A DNA stretch of 23,730 nt from a virus. Below are positions 13,687-21,879 of the stretch, one piece after another; the first letter of the stretch is position 1, and the number at the start of each line of letters is the position of its first letter. The stretch is from positions 1-23,730 of the IMG/VR virus record IMGVR_UViG_3300021138_000171. One strand, given 5' to 3'. The position numbers and the translations under genes were made by a program. Below the pieces are notes generated by a model that made no database searches, was not told where the DNA came from, and saw only the letters and a list, made by a program, of their open reading frames with translations.

Positions 13687-14042
13687 GATTGTTTGAAGTT
13701 GACCAAGGGGGATCTAGAGAAGTTCTAGCCGTCCTCCAAGGACTAGCTAATAAACCTGGGCATCAACAGGCCAGTGAATTACCTTGGCCTGTTGTTCAAA
13801 ATATATTAAGACCTTTTGCCCTAGGCATCAGCACACCTGATGGATTGATTGCTCTTAAGAATCAAATTGATCCACAAGGTGATGTTATCAAAGACATCAA
13901 AGATGATGGTACAGTTATTCTAAACACCACTGTACAAGATCCAAATGCTCCCCAAGAACCCTCACAGGGCGTTCAGGGTGGCGGCGGCGGTCCTAGTGTA
14001 GATTCAATGGCAGCTCATAACGCCAAAACTGCAATTAAATAA
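13683..14042 (+). CDS. Conserved small phage protein with MRLFE start
   Basis: This 119-aa protein starts MRLFEVDQGG, has a short folded part (REVLAVLQGLANKPGHQQASELPWPVVQNILRPFALGISTPDGL), a strand-turn with DPQGDVIKDIKDDG, and a flexible Gln/Gly tail (QGVQGGGGG). No catalytic motif is visible. The ATG overlaps the stop of the 495-aa gene (ATGA), so the two are translated together and probably work in the same head-related process. The MRLFE start fits the tag shared with 7623, 11122 and 11514. Confidence 0.75.
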   Translation: MRLFEVDQGGSREVLAVLQGLANKPGHQQASELPWPVVQNILRPFALGISTPDGLIALKNQIDPQGDVIKDIKDDGTVILNTTVQDPNAPQEPSQGVQGGGGGPSVDSMAAHNAKTAIK

Positions 14043-14044
14043 TC

Positions 14045-14052
14045 CATAAATA
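14045..14052 (+). promoter_or_regulatory. Putative late promoter (CATAAATA)
   Basis: A one-base variant of the late octamer begins three bases after the previous stop and lies 18 bases before the ATG at 14071, with GGAAA between. It is the same variant as at 9846. Confidence 0.6.
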
Positions 14053-14070
14053 CGCCATAGGAAATAATCT

Positions 14071-14985
14071 ATGATAATATCTGGCGGCCTTAATATTCAA
14101 CCAGGACTTACTATGACGGCAGTTCAACCATATTCGGCCAGTTATCTTATCGTTGCAGGTGGCGGCGGATCCGGAAGCAATTATAGCGGCGGTGGTGGTG
14201 CCGGCGGACTATTAACAGGATATATAACCGTAAATCCTAATACAATTTATACCGTGACTGTAGGCGGCGGTGGCGGAGGTGGTAGTGCTGGCAGTGCTAA
14301 TGCAGGCGCCAATGGTAATCCTAGTTCTGTATTTGGGCAAACTGCTGTAGGCGGCGGCACTAGTATGTATAGAGGCAGTCTTAAAGTCGGAGGTAGCAGT
14401 GGTGGATCGGGCGGCGGTGCCAGTGCACAGGGCAGCGGATATTCGGGTACTCCGGGGCAAGGAAATCCGGGCGGTAATGGCGGCGGTTCTAACGGCGGTG
14501 GTGGCGGGGGCGGCGGTGCTGGATCTGCAGGAGGTTGCGGCACTCCTGGAATAGGCAATTCCGGTGGTGGCGGCGGTTCGGGTATTGCTTCTTCTATTAT
14601 CAATACCACTGTTGCTACAACCTACGGAGTCGGTCAAGTTAGTGGTTGTAGTGTATACTTTGCAGGTGGGGGTGGGGGCGGCACTGGCGCTTGTGGTAGC
14701 TCTGGAAGACCGGGCGGGCCTGGCGGAGTAGGCGGAGGCGGAACCGGAGGTCGTGCTGGGGCTCCTTCTACACAAGCATCTGCTGGATCAGCTTATACCG
14801 GTGGCGGTGGCGGTGGTGCTCGAGGTGGCTGCGGTGCCGGTGCAAGCGGAGGTAGTGGTGTTGTTATAATTTCAGTACCTGCATTTTCATGGCGTGCTAG
14901 TTATAGCGGTTCAAATGTATCAACTGCTACTGTTGGATCAAATATTGTAGTAATATATAAATCTAACGGAACTTTTATTGCTTAA
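14071..14985 (+). CDS. Glycine-rich phage adhesin
   Basis: This 304-aa protein has the start MIISGGLNIQPGL, the strand SYLIVAGGGGSGSN, and a ~220-residue glycine core interrupted by short hydrophobic pieces (GGLLTGYITVNPNTIYTVTVGG; SMYRGSLKVGG; SIINTTVATTYG). It ends with GVVIISVPAFSW and a strand that closes the fold. Such glycine-rich domains are known from phage tail proteins and from adhesins with polyglycine-II helices whose loops contact the receptor. It is the long form of the protein at 7202. A late promoter precedes it. It probably sits at a tail or fibre tip; the assignment to virion surface is inferred. Confidence 0.8.
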   Translation: MIISGGLNIQPGLTMTAVQPYSASYLIVAGGGGSGSNYSGGGGAGGLLTGYITVNPNTIYTVTVGGGGGGGSAGSANAGANGNPSSVFGQTAVGGGTSMYRGSLKVGGSSGGSGGGASAQGSGYSGTPGQGNPGGNGGGSNGGGGGGGGAGSAGGCGTPGIGNSGGGGGSGIASSIINTTVATTYGVGQVSGCSVYFAGGGGGGTGACGSSGRPGGPGGVGGGGTGGRAGAPSTQASAGSAYTGGGGGGARGGCGAGASGGSGVVIISVPAFSWRASYSGSNVSTATVGSNIVVIYKSNGTFIA

Positions 14986-15024
14986 ATTAATTTTCATAAT
15001 ATATACAAATAGGATTTAAGGTGT

Positions 15025-15030
15025 TATAAT
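15025..15030 (+). promoter_or_regulatory. Possible sigma-70 -10 element (TATAAT)
   Basis: An exact TATAAT lies nine bases before the exonuclease ATG at 15040, in AT-rich sequence, and no late octamer is present there. No good -35 is seen at the right spacing. The exonuclease might be read early, but the evidence is thin. Confidence 0.3.
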
Positions 15031-15039
15031 TAATTATAT

Positions 15040-15765
15040 ATGACACCTACATTTACTCCTCCTCCGTTTGTTGAACGATTCCAATATAAAAACTGTGTAC
15101 AGGTAAATGATCCTGTAACTCGCAAACGATCGTATCGAACTCCCGACGGAGAATCGTTGCCCAGCGTGACCACTATCCTTGGTGCTACCAAAGATCAAAC
15201 ACACTTGATTGAATGGCGCAAACGAATTGGTGAGGAAAAGGCCGCCCAGATTACCAAAGAGGCTAGTGGTGTTGGGACTGGCCTTCACGCTAATTTGGAG
15301 AGGTTCTTGGTTGGCGAAGTTCGCCAACCTGGTAATAATCCTGTTCACGTTAAAGCCAATGCTATGGCAAATATTATTATCGAAAATGGATTAAAGGACG
15401 TTGACGAAGTATGGGCTATGGAACAAAGTCTATACTATAAGGGACTATACTCGGGCACAACTGATCTAGTATGCGTTTATAAAGGTAATCCTTGTATTGC
15501 CGATTACAAACAAACCAATCGTCCAAAGAAAGCAGAATGGGTTGAAGATTATTATCTGCAACTCATGGCGTATATCATGGCCCATAACAATACATATGGA
15601 ACTGATATGCGTGAAGGACATATCTTTATGGTTAGTAGGGGTGATGATGGAATGAAGCCTGGTGGAGAGGTATATCAACAGTTTGATCTACTACCAAAAG
15701 ATTTTAACAAATATCAAGATATGTGGCTTGATAAAGTTGAAGAATATTACAAATTAACTAAGTAA
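15040..15765 (+). CDS. PD-(D/E)XK exonuclease, RecB/Cas4-like
   Basis: This 241-aa protein carries the RecB-type nuclease motifs in order: GTGLHANLE (His83), an acidic position in WAMEQSLYY (Glu128), YSGTTDLV (Asp142), IADYKQTN (Asp155 and Lys157), and QLMAYIMAH (Gln174, Tyr178). The G-T-x-D, D-Y-K and Q-x-x-x-Y spacing is characteristic, and the length fits a stand-alone exonuclease. Proteins of this kind in T4-like phages act on DNA during replication, recombination or host DNA breakdown. It is soluble with no signal peptide. The end overlaps that of the minus-strand homing endonuclease by 12 bases. Confidence 0.85.
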   Translation: MTPTFTPPPFVERFQYKNCVQVNDPVTRKRSYRTPDGESLPSVTTILGATKDQTHLIEWRKRIGEEKAAQITKEASGVGTGLHANLERFLVGEVRQPGNNPVHVKANAMANIIIENGLKDVDEVWAMEQSLYYKGLYSGTTDLVCVYKGNPCIADYKQTNRPKKAEWVEDYYLQLMAYIMAHNNTYGTDMREGHIFMVSRGDDGMKPGGEVYQQFDLLPKDFNKYQDMWLDKVEEYYKLTK

Positions 15766-16413
15766 TTTCCGTTTAGCCCACGCATCTTTTAGTTTGGCTT
15801 TAGTCTTTTCTGACAGTTTTCTACCAGCACCCCTACCTTTAGTTTTTTCAGACATTTTTTTCTTATATTCTTCTGAGTAGGTTTTTCCTTTATTAAATTC
15901 AGATAGTTTTTTCTTAGCACTATCCGACATTTTATAACCTGTTCTAGCCTCGGACATTTTTTGTTTAGTTTCTTCCGATTTAGGCTTTCCTTTTAGTGCT
16001 GAGGGTTTTCCCTTGTGAATATTTGATATCTTCTGTTTAGTTTCTTCGCTATGAGATCTGCCCTTCATTGGAGATGGATGCCCTTTCAAAGAATTTGATA
16101 TTTGTAATCTAATTTTTTCAAATTTTCTAGAAGTTGGAATATAACGATCTTGATTGCCGTTAGTAGTTAACATTCGATTTAATGCATAGGCCATTTTATA
16201 ACGAAAATTTCCTGATGTCATCCTAACTAGTAATAAATGACATATAAAATGTTCTTTTGGCGTTAATTTAACTAAATTCTCTTTTGAATTACTTCCACCG
16301 CAGGATTTAGGAATAATATGGTGTTTTTCAATATATCCTGTAGGTGTACGAGAATTGGCGTTGGCTACAATACTGTAATACCAACGAGTGTATTTGTTGT
16401 CTATAAATATCAT
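15754..16413 (-). CDS. HNH homing endonuclease with NUMOD3 repeats
   Basis: This 219-aa protein has an HNH nuclease core at residues 27-59 (GYIEKHHIIPKSCGG, then NLVKLTPKEHFICH), with the His-His, Asn and final His expected for metal and catalysis. The C-terminal half holds about five basic NUMOD3-type DNA-binding repeats (SEETKQKIS, SEETKQKMSEA, SDSAKKKLSEF, SEEYKKKMSEK, SEKTKAKLKD). Such free-standing enzymes spread by cutting related genomes that lack them. It is opposite in strand to all its neighbours and AT-rich, consistent with insertion. A GGAGGA ribosome site precedes the ATG, and an exact late promoter lies upstream on the same strand. Whether it is active is unknown. Confidence 0.92.
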   Translation of the reverse strand: MIFIDNKYTRWYYSIVANANSRTPTGYIEKHHIIPKSCGGSNSKENLVKLTPKEHFICHLLLVRMTSGNFRYKMAYALNRMLTTNGNQDRYIPTSRKFEKIRLQISNSLKGHPSPMKGRSHSEETKQKISNIHKGKPSALKGKPKSEETKQKMSEARTGYKMSDSAKKKLSEFNKGKTYSEEYKKKMSEKTKGRGAGRKLSEKTKAKLKDAWAKRKLLS

Positions 16414-16474
16414 TGCTGATGCTCCTCCAAAGCGTTAGAGTCAGTGGACATTGGCGTGTCGCGACTGACACTTT

Positions 16475-16482
16475 TATTTATA
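16475..16482 (-). promoter_or_regulatory. T4-type late promoter on the minus strand, exact TATAAATA
   Basis: Reads TATAAATA on the minus strand, 61 bases before the homing endonuclease ATG. A hairpin (GTCAGT/ACTGAC, about 16440-16470) lies between it and the start and may affect translation. Confidence 0.7.
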
Positions 16483-16509
16483 TCAGTAGACGGCAAGAGA
16501 ATTTGGTAC

Positions 16510-16517
16510 GATAAATA
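16510..16517 (+). promoter_or_regulatory. Putative late promoter (GATAAATA)
   Basis: A one-base variant of the late octamer lies 19 bases before the ATG at 16537, with AGGGGA between as ribosome site. The divergent late promoter at 16475 is 27 bases away. Confidence 0.5.
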
Positions 16518-16536
16518 GAGTATAGGGGAATATGGT

Positions 16537-17112
16537 ATGCCGATTTTAGAAATTGCAAAAATACAGATACGAAGAGGGCAAGAAAGTACAGGTGGTATCC
16601 CAAAACTCAGCCCCGGTGAGTTTGGTTGGGCAGAAGATACTCAGCATCTTTATATTGGTAAAAGCATTACAGAAGGTGCCGTTGACAATAACAATACTCG
16701 CATTTTAACCGAAGTTGATCTTAACAATATAATGAGCGGCGGAGGTGGCGGAGGATCAGGTAGCCCTACTCTTGAATACTTTACTGTACAAACTGGCCAA
16801 AACAATGTTAAGGTAGTGGACCTAAATGGTCATAATCAAACTTTAATCTTTAATTATACATTAAATCACGATACCACATTTACTAGAAACGGTGTGTTGA
16901 CTTTGGTAATTTCTTCAGACGGGTATGCTAGTGTATCGGATAGCTATTCATTCAGTGAACTAGTACCAAACTCTAGTACTTTATTAACATTCTCTACTGA
17001 TTTATCTAATAGTCCTTATACAGGCGGGGGTGGAAATTATGTTACACTAACATGTAATAACGCAGATAGTAATAATTACGTTTTCGAATATACTGTTACC
17101 ACAATTAAATAA
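16537..17112 (+). CDS. Tail-fibre-type protein with Mtd-like N-terminal domain
   Basis: The first ~45 residues of this 191-aa protein match the short beta module found at the N-termini of many phage tail proteins and of the major tropism determinant: IQIRRGQ, then LSPGEFGWAEDTQHLYIGK (residues 24-42). A Gly-rich hinge (SGGGGGGSGS, 67-76) leads to a beta-rich C-terminal domain of about 115 residues (LEYFTVQTGQNNVKVVDL...YVFEYTVTTIK) without a recognised family. The module is normally used for trimerisation and attachment, so this is a likely short fibre or baseplate protein with its own receptor or structural role. A late-promoter variant and AGGGGA precede it. Confidence 0.75.
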   Translation: MPILEIAKIQIRRGQESTGGIPKLSPGEFGWAEDTQHLYIGKSITEGAVDNNNTRILTEVDLNNIMSGGGGGGSGSPTLEYFTVQTGQNNVKVVDLNGHNQTLIFNYTLNHDTTFTRNGVLTLVISSDGYASVSDSYSFSELVPNSSTLLTFSTDLSNSPYTGGGGNYVTLTCNNADSNNYVFEYTVTTIK

Positions 17113-17117
17113 TATTA

Positions 17118-17552
17118 ATGTTTAAAAAAAATGTCAACGACCGACTAGAGTCGTGGGCACATCATCGTGCTGAATTAGAAGAGTCTCACGACCCTTTGCA
17201 AGCAGTGTGGGACTTTTGGCGAGATGCTCCCTTTGTTCCCTACAATAGAAATATAGATCCATTCAATAAGCAGACTTGGGCAACACCGTGGGAAATCATA
17301 GCAGAAAATGTCTATGACGACTTTACCAAAGCTCTAATGATAGCACAAACACTTAAATTGACTAAAAAGTTTAATAATAGTGTAATAAACATTAGGATTT
17401 TAGTAGATCGCAGCCAATCTAGACAGTATAATATAGTCTGTGTCGACGATTCTTGGGCTATTAACTACAATGATAATGGTCCTGTAGCACTGGAAAAAGT
17501 GCCCGATTCATTTTACCTAGAAAATATAGTTGAAGTCGAAGTCCCCCGGTAA
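17118..17552 (+). CDS. Conserved T4-like phage protein, function unknown
   Basis: This 144-aa soluble protein contains SWAHHRAELEESHDPLQAVWDFWRDAPFVPYNRNIDPFNKQTWATPWE, a pattern recalled from phages of aquatic bacteria with DPYD..TWPTPWE forms, followed by IIAENVYDDFTKALMIAQTL and strands around VDRSQSRQYNIVCVDDSWAINY. No function is assigned that I know of. It begins five bases after the previous stop. The nrdA gene follows after 41 bases. Confidence 0.8.
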   Translation: MFKKNVNDRLESWAHHRAELEESHDPLQAVWDFWRDAPFVPYNRNIDPFNKQTWATPWEIIAENVYDDFTKALMIAQTLKLTKKFNNSVINIRILVDRSQSRQYNIVCVDDSWAINYNDNGPVALEKVPDSFYLENIVEVEVPR

Positions 17553-17593
17553 ATATCATTCTCGACACAATAGAAAAGGTTACTAAACAACAT

Positions 17594-19921
17594 ATGATCA
17601 CAGTGGTCAAACGTAATGGAGAGAGCGTTCCTCTCGATATTTCAAAGATTCAAAGACAAGTAGCCCATGCTTGCACAGGTATAGACGGTGTCAGTCCTAG
17701 CATGGTGGAAATTAAAGCACAGATAGAACTACACGATGGCATGACCACAGAGACAATAGACGAACTATTGCTTAAAGCCATGGTAGACTTAATAGACGAA
17801 ACAGAAAACCCAGAAATCAACAACGTAAATTATCAATACGTAGCAGGGCGCCAGCGTGTCAGTATGCTGCGTAAAGAAGTCTACGGTAGTTATACCCCTC
17901 CCAAATTATTTGACATTGTTAAGAAGAATGTTAGCCTAGGTATGTATACTCCCGAACTGCTAGATTGGTATACAGAAGATGAATGGAACATCATTGATCT
18001 CTTTATTGACCATAGCAAAGACGAAGACTATACCTATGCTGCTATCGCACAGCTAACAGAAAAGTATTTGGTGCAGAATCGTGCCACTAATACCATCTAC
18101 GAAACTCCGCAAGTTCGCTATGCCATTGCCGCCGCCACAGCGTTCCACGCAGAACCCAAAGACAAGAGATTAAAATATGTTAAAGAATACTATGAATGTG
18201 CCAGCGATGGCCACTTTACCCTTGCTACACCAGTATTGGCTGGGTTGGGCACTACCACTAAGCAGTTTTCAAGCTGCGTGCTTATTAGCTCAGATGACAC
18301 CCTGGACAGTATATTTGCCGCAGGCGAAATGATGGCCAAATATGCTTCAAAACGAGCTGGAATTGGCCTAGAAATCGGCCGAATCCGCCCCTTAGGAGCA
18401 CCGATTCGCAACGGAGAAATCAAACACACGGGTATGATACCATTCTTGAAGAAATGGTTCGCTGACCTACGCTCTTGCTCGCAGGGCGGGATTCGTAACG
18501 CAAGTTGCACAGTTACTTTTCCCATCTGGCATTACCAATTCGAAGATCTTATTGTACTGAAAAATAATCAAGGCACCGAAGAAACTCGCGTTCGTCAAAT
18601 GGATTACTCTGTGGTAGTCAATAAGATGTTCTGGAATCGTTATAAGAATAATCAAACCATTACACTATTTGATCCGCACGAAGTTCCGGATCTATATGAA
18701 GCCTATTATCGTAGCACAGAAGAATTTGAACAACTATACTTGAACTATGAAAAGCATCCGACAATTAAAAAGAAAGTCGTATCGGCAGATGAGATATTCA
18801 AAAATCAAATTCTTAAAGAAAGGACTGATACGGGTCGCATATACCTTGTCAATATCGACAATGTCATCGCGCAGGGCCCATTTGATACAACAGTTGATCC
18901 AATTTATCAATCCAATCTATGCCAAGAGATCCTTCTACCCACAAGACCTTTCCAGAGAATTGAAGACTCTACGGGACGAATTGCTCTTTGCACTCTTGGC
19001 AGCATCAACTGGGGCGCCTTCCGTAACCCTCAGGAAATGAAAAAGGCCTGCCGAGTGCTGGTACGCTCATTGAGTAATCTATTGAGTTACCAAGACTTCT
19101 TGTCAGTGCAAAGCGAACTGGCCAATAAAGAGTTTGAACCACTGGGCGTTGGTATTACCAATTTAGCCTATTGGCATGCCAAACGCAACTTCAAGTATGG
19201 TACTGAAGAAGCCTTAAAAGAAGTCAAACGCTGGATGGAGCACCAAGCCTATTACCTTACCGATATGAGTGTTGAGCTTGCCCAAGAGAAGGGCCCCTGC
19301 ACACGTAGTGAACATACATTCTACGGTAAGGGAGTATTTCCTTGGGAACGCCGCAACACCGGTGTTGATGAATTAACAGACTTCGCACCTAGCCTAGACT
19401 GGGAGCCACTGCGTGAACGTATGAAACAATATGGTATTCGCAATGCTACCTTAATGGCTGTGGCACCCGTTGAATCTAGTTCAGTTGTACTCAACTCCAC
19501 CAACGGTATTGAAATGCCAATGGAGTTGATCAGTGTCAAGGAATCCAAAGCCGGCTCGTTCGTGCAAGTAGTTCCTGAATATCGTAGATTAAAGAATCGC
19601 TATCAACTAATGTGGGAACAGAAAGACTGTGCAGGTTATCTAAAGACCAGTGCAGTGTTGGCAGCGTATATTGATCAGTCGTTGAGTACAAACACTTTCT
19701 ATAATCCTGCACACTTTGCCGATGGTAAGGTTCCCGGCACATTAATTGCCAAGAATCTAATGTTGGCCTACAAGTGGGGTTTGAAGACCATGTACTACAG
19801 TTTGATAAACAAAACTGGTGCTAAGAATATTTTAAATACTCAAACTGATAGATTAATCACTGTCGAGCCTGTTACAGTATATGCAGAGCTTGAAGATGAT
19901 TGCGAAGCCTGCAAGCTCTAA
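17594..19921 (+). CDS. nrdA: Ribonucleoside-diphosphate reductase, large subunit (class I)
   Basis: This 775-aa subunit reduces ribonucleoside diphosphates to deoxy forms. Residues 1 to ~95 form the ATP-cone (MITVVKRNGESVPLDISKI..., RQRVSML), so dATP inhibition is possible. The expected active-site residues are present: Cys228 (SSCVLISS), Asn441, Cys443 and Glu445 (SNLCQEILLP), Cys466 (IALCTLGS), and a Tyr-Tyr pair in KTMYYSLI. The C-terminal shuttle cysteines are Cys770 and Cys773 (CEACKL); E. coli NrdA has four residues between its pair, this one two. nrdB follows after ten bases and glutaredoxin after that, giving a complete reductase set. An AAGG lies rather far upstream of the ATG; no late octamer was seen, which fits early or middle expression. 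Confidence 0.97.
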   Translation: MITVVKRNGESVPLDISKIQRQVAHACTGIDGVSPSMVEIKAQIELHDGMTTETIDELLLKAMVDLIDETENPEINNVNYQYVAGRQRVSMLRKEVYGSYTPPKLFDIVKKNVSLGMYTPELLDWYTEDEWNIIDLFIDHSKDEDYTYAAIAQLTEKYLVQNRATNTIYETPQVRYAIAAATAFHAEPKDKRLKYVKEYYECASDGHFTLATPVLAGLGTTTKQFSSCVLISSDDTLDSIFAAGEMMAKYASKRAGIGLEIGRIRPLGAPIRNGEIKHTGMIPFLKKWFADLRSCSQGGIRNASCTVTFPIWHYQFEDLIVLKNNQGTEETRVRQMDYSVVVNKMFWNRYKNNQTITLFDPHEVPDLYEAYYRSTEEFEQLYLNYEKHPTIKKKVVSADEIFKNQILKERTDTGRIYLVNIDNVIAQGPFDTTVDPIYQSNLCQEILLPTRPFQRIEDSTGRIALCTLGSINWGAFRNPQEMKKACRVLVRSLSNLLSYQDFLSVQSELANKEFEPLGVGITNLAYWHAKRNFKYGTEEALKEVKRWMEHQAYYLTDMSVELAQEKGPCTRSEHTFYGKGVFPWERRNTGVDELTDFAPSLDWEPLRERMKQYGIRNATLMAVAPVESSSVVLNSTNGIEMPMELISVKESKAGSFVQVVPEYRRLKNRYQLMWEQKDCAGYLKTSAVLAAYIDQSLSTNTFYNPAHFADGKVPGTLIAKNLMLAYKWGLKTMYYSLINKTGAKNILNTQTDRLITVEPVTVYAELEDDCEACKL

Positions 19922-19931
19922 GGAATAAAAA

Positions 19932-21026
19932 ATGTCAAAAGCACAATACGATTTAGTCACGCCAACAAATTATCTAAAACGTAAAATGTTTTTAGATGGA
20001 GCTGTGACTGTACAACGATTCGAAGAATTTCGCTATCCCAAGATAGCCAAGTTTGAAGAACTGGCTCGTGGATTCTTTTGGGTTCCTGAAGAAATCAGTC
20101 TTACCAAAGACAAGATGGATCACAAAGATGCCACTGAAGCAGTTAAACATATTTTTACCAGTAACCTATTAAGACAAACAGCCTTGGACAGTATCCAGGG
20201 TCGTGCACCAAATCAAGTTTTTGGTCCAGTGGTATCTATCCCTGAACTAGAAGCATTGATCAGTAACTGGAGTTTCTTTGAAACGAATATTCATTCAAAG
20301 AGCTACAGTCACATTATAAGGAATGTCTATGGTGTACCAAAAGAAGAATTTAATAAAATCCACGATACACAAGAAATTGTGTCAATGGCTGCTAATGTCG
20401 GTAGATACTACGAAGCGTTACACACGCTCAACTGCCGCAAAGAGTTGGGTGAGGAAATTTCGACAATGGAACATAAACGTGCTATCTGGTTGGCTCTGCA
20501 GGCCAGCTACGCACTCGAAGCCCTAAGATTCATGGTATCATTTGCTACATCATTGGCCATGGTTGAAAATAAAATCTATATCGGCAACGGTAATATCATT
20601 AGTTTGATCTTGCAAGATGAATTGCTACACGCAGAATGGACTGCTTGGTTGATCAATCAATGTGTTAAAGATGATCCAGATTTTGCCCAGTTAGAAACTG
20701 AGTGTGCTGAAGAAGTCTATGCTATGTATATGGAAGTTATTGCAGAAGAAAAAGCATGGGCTGACTATCTATTCAAGAAAGGTCCTGTGATTGGACTTAA
20801 CGCAGACATTCTAAAGAACTTTGTTGACTATTCAGCATTTACTCGCCTTAAAGACATAGGCATTAAATATCTAGGCGATCATCCTAAGAGCAGCCCCATC
20901 CCATGGTTTAACAAACACGTTAACATAGGTAAGAAACAGGCCGCTTTGCAGGAAACGGAATCTACCAATTATGTAATTGGTGTGATGAGCGACAATGTTA
21001 GCTATGATGAACTACCAGATTTATAA
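19932..21026 (+). CDS. nrdB: Ribonucleoside-diphosphate reductase, small subunit (class I)
   Basis: This 364-aa protein carries the diiron-tyrosyl site. By alignment with E. coli NrdB the ligands are Asp86, Glu117, His121, Glu196, Glu230 and His233, and the radical tyrosine is Tyr125 (SKSYSHIIRN). The C-terminal Tyr of NYVIG matches Tyr356 of the radical path, and the end DELPDL would dock on NrdA. One oddity: the first ligand pair reads E-T-N-I-H, one residue more than the usual E-x-x-H (E. coli ETIH), which would shift the helix locally. The later pair is normal (ELLH). AAGGA precedes the ATG, and glutaredoxin follows 17 bases after the stop. Confidence 0.96.
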   Translation: MSKAQYDLVTPTNYLKRKMFLDGAVTVQRFEEFRYPKIAKFEELARGFFWVPEEISLTKDKMDHKDATEAVKHIFTSNLLRQTALDSIQGRAPNQVFGPVVSIPELEALISNWSFFETNIHSKSYSHIIRNVYGVPKEEFNKIHDTQEIVSMAANVGRYYEALHTLNCRKELGEEISTMEHKRAIWLALQASYALEALRFMVSFATSLAMVENKIYIGNGNIISLILQDELLHAEWTAWLINQCVKDDPDFAQLETECAEEVYAMYMEVIAEEKAWADYLFKKGPVIGLNADILKNFVDYSAFTRLKDIGIKYLGDHPKSSPIPWFNKHVNIGKKQAALQETESTNYVIGVMSDNVSYDELPDL

Positions 21027-21043
21027 TAAAAGGAAAATAAAAT

Positions 21044-21292
21044 ATGACTAAAGCAATTGTTTGGAGTAAGTATCACTGTACCTTCTGTGAACAAGCCAAG
21101 GCATTATTAAATCAACGCGGTATTCCTTTTGAGGAACGTAAGATTGGTGACGGTTATACCAAAGAAGATTTATTAGAAGCAGTGCCTACTGCTCGTACTG
21201 TTCCGCAGATTTTTATCAATGAAAATCTAATCGGTGGCTTTACCGAACTCAAGAAATATATTGAGGAAACGGCTGGCGGGTATGGCGACTAA
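21044..21292 (+). CDS. Glutaredoxin
   Basis: This 82-aa protein has the glutaredoxin active site C-T-F-C at residues 12-15, the cis-proline loop TVPQIF (Pro54) and the GG motif (64-65, NENLIGG) that binds glutathione. It is the usual size for a small glutaredoxin. Placed right after nrdB, its role is to re-reduce the C-terminal cysteines of NrdA. AAAAGGAAA lies upstream of the ATG. Its last 11 bases overlap the start of the next gene. Confidence 0.95.
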   Translation: MTKAIVWSKYHCTFCEQAKALLNQRGIPFEERKIGDGYTKEDLLEAVPTARTVPQIFINENLIGGFTELKKYIEETAGGYGD

Positions 21293-21872
21293 AGAAGATC
21301 TTGATAAAATCAAAGAGGCATTAGGTGGAGTAAAAGCCGCCGAAGTTTCTTGCGGAGAGAAGTCTGCAGGTCTAATAGCCCAAGAAGTTGACGAAGCATA
21401 TAATCATATTACTTTAAACTCTTCTAGCCTCCCGCCGTTGACTACTATAGACATTTCTACGCTGAATTCATTATGGGGTAATATTACCTGCAATGGTGCA
21501 ACTGGTAGTAGTAGCAGTGGATCTATACTAGGTAATGGAGCCAATGGTTCTAGCGGTTCTTATTTAACTGGCAGTATGTCAGGAACATATAATTGGCATC
21601 AACCCGGCGGCCCCTATACCATTTCTACTGCTCCATTGACTACCACAAAGGCTAGTTTAGAAGTTGCTGGCGATGCTAATTTCGACGGCGATATCAAATG
21701 GAAGGGTCGTAGCCTAGGCGATTTGTTGGAAACTATAGAAAAGAGATTGGCCATACTCGCACCTGATCCAGAGAAGTTAGAACACTTTGAAGCATTGCAA
21801 AAGGCCTACGAACATTATAAAACTTTAGAAGCATTGTGCACAATGCCAACAAAAGAAGATCCGATTAATTAA
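21282..21872 (+). CDS. Putative structural protein with conserved C-terminal module
   Basis: The frame is open from 21234, but the ATG at 21282 (MATKEDLDKIKEALGG) is the better start: it gives an 11-base overlap with glutaredoxin instead of 59 and a sensible helical N-terminus. The 196-aa protein has a helical N-terminal part (GLIAQEVDEAYNHI), a Ser/Gly/Asn-rich middle, and a C-terminal module containing DGDIKWKGRSLGDLLETIEKR and LAILAPDPEKLEHFEALQKAYEHYK. That module seems familiar from T4-like phage proteins of aquatic bacteria, with no known function. The Gly/Ser-rich centre suggests a virion component, which is odd in a nucleotide-metabolism operon. Confidence 0.7.
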   Translation: MATKEDLDKIKEALGGVKAAEVSCGEKSAGLIAQEVDEAYNHITLNSSSLPPLTTIDISTLNSLWGNITCNGATGSSSSGSILGNGANGSSGSYLTGSMSGTYNWHQPGGPYTISTAPLTTTKASLEVAGDANFDGDIKWKGRSLGDLLETIEKRLAILAPDPEKLEHFEALQKAYEHYKTLEALCTMPTKEDPIN

Positions 21873-21879
21873 GGTAAAA

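Noticed and set aside
14212-14775. Minus-strand frames (187 and 120 aa) inside the glycine-rich adhesin gene
   Set aside because: Proline- and serine-rich products result from reading glycine codons backwards; no start signals.
21234-21281. Upstream start for the gene after glutaredoxin
   Set aside because: It would overlap glutaredoxin by 59 bases and adds a sequence unlike the rest; the ATG at 21282 fits better.
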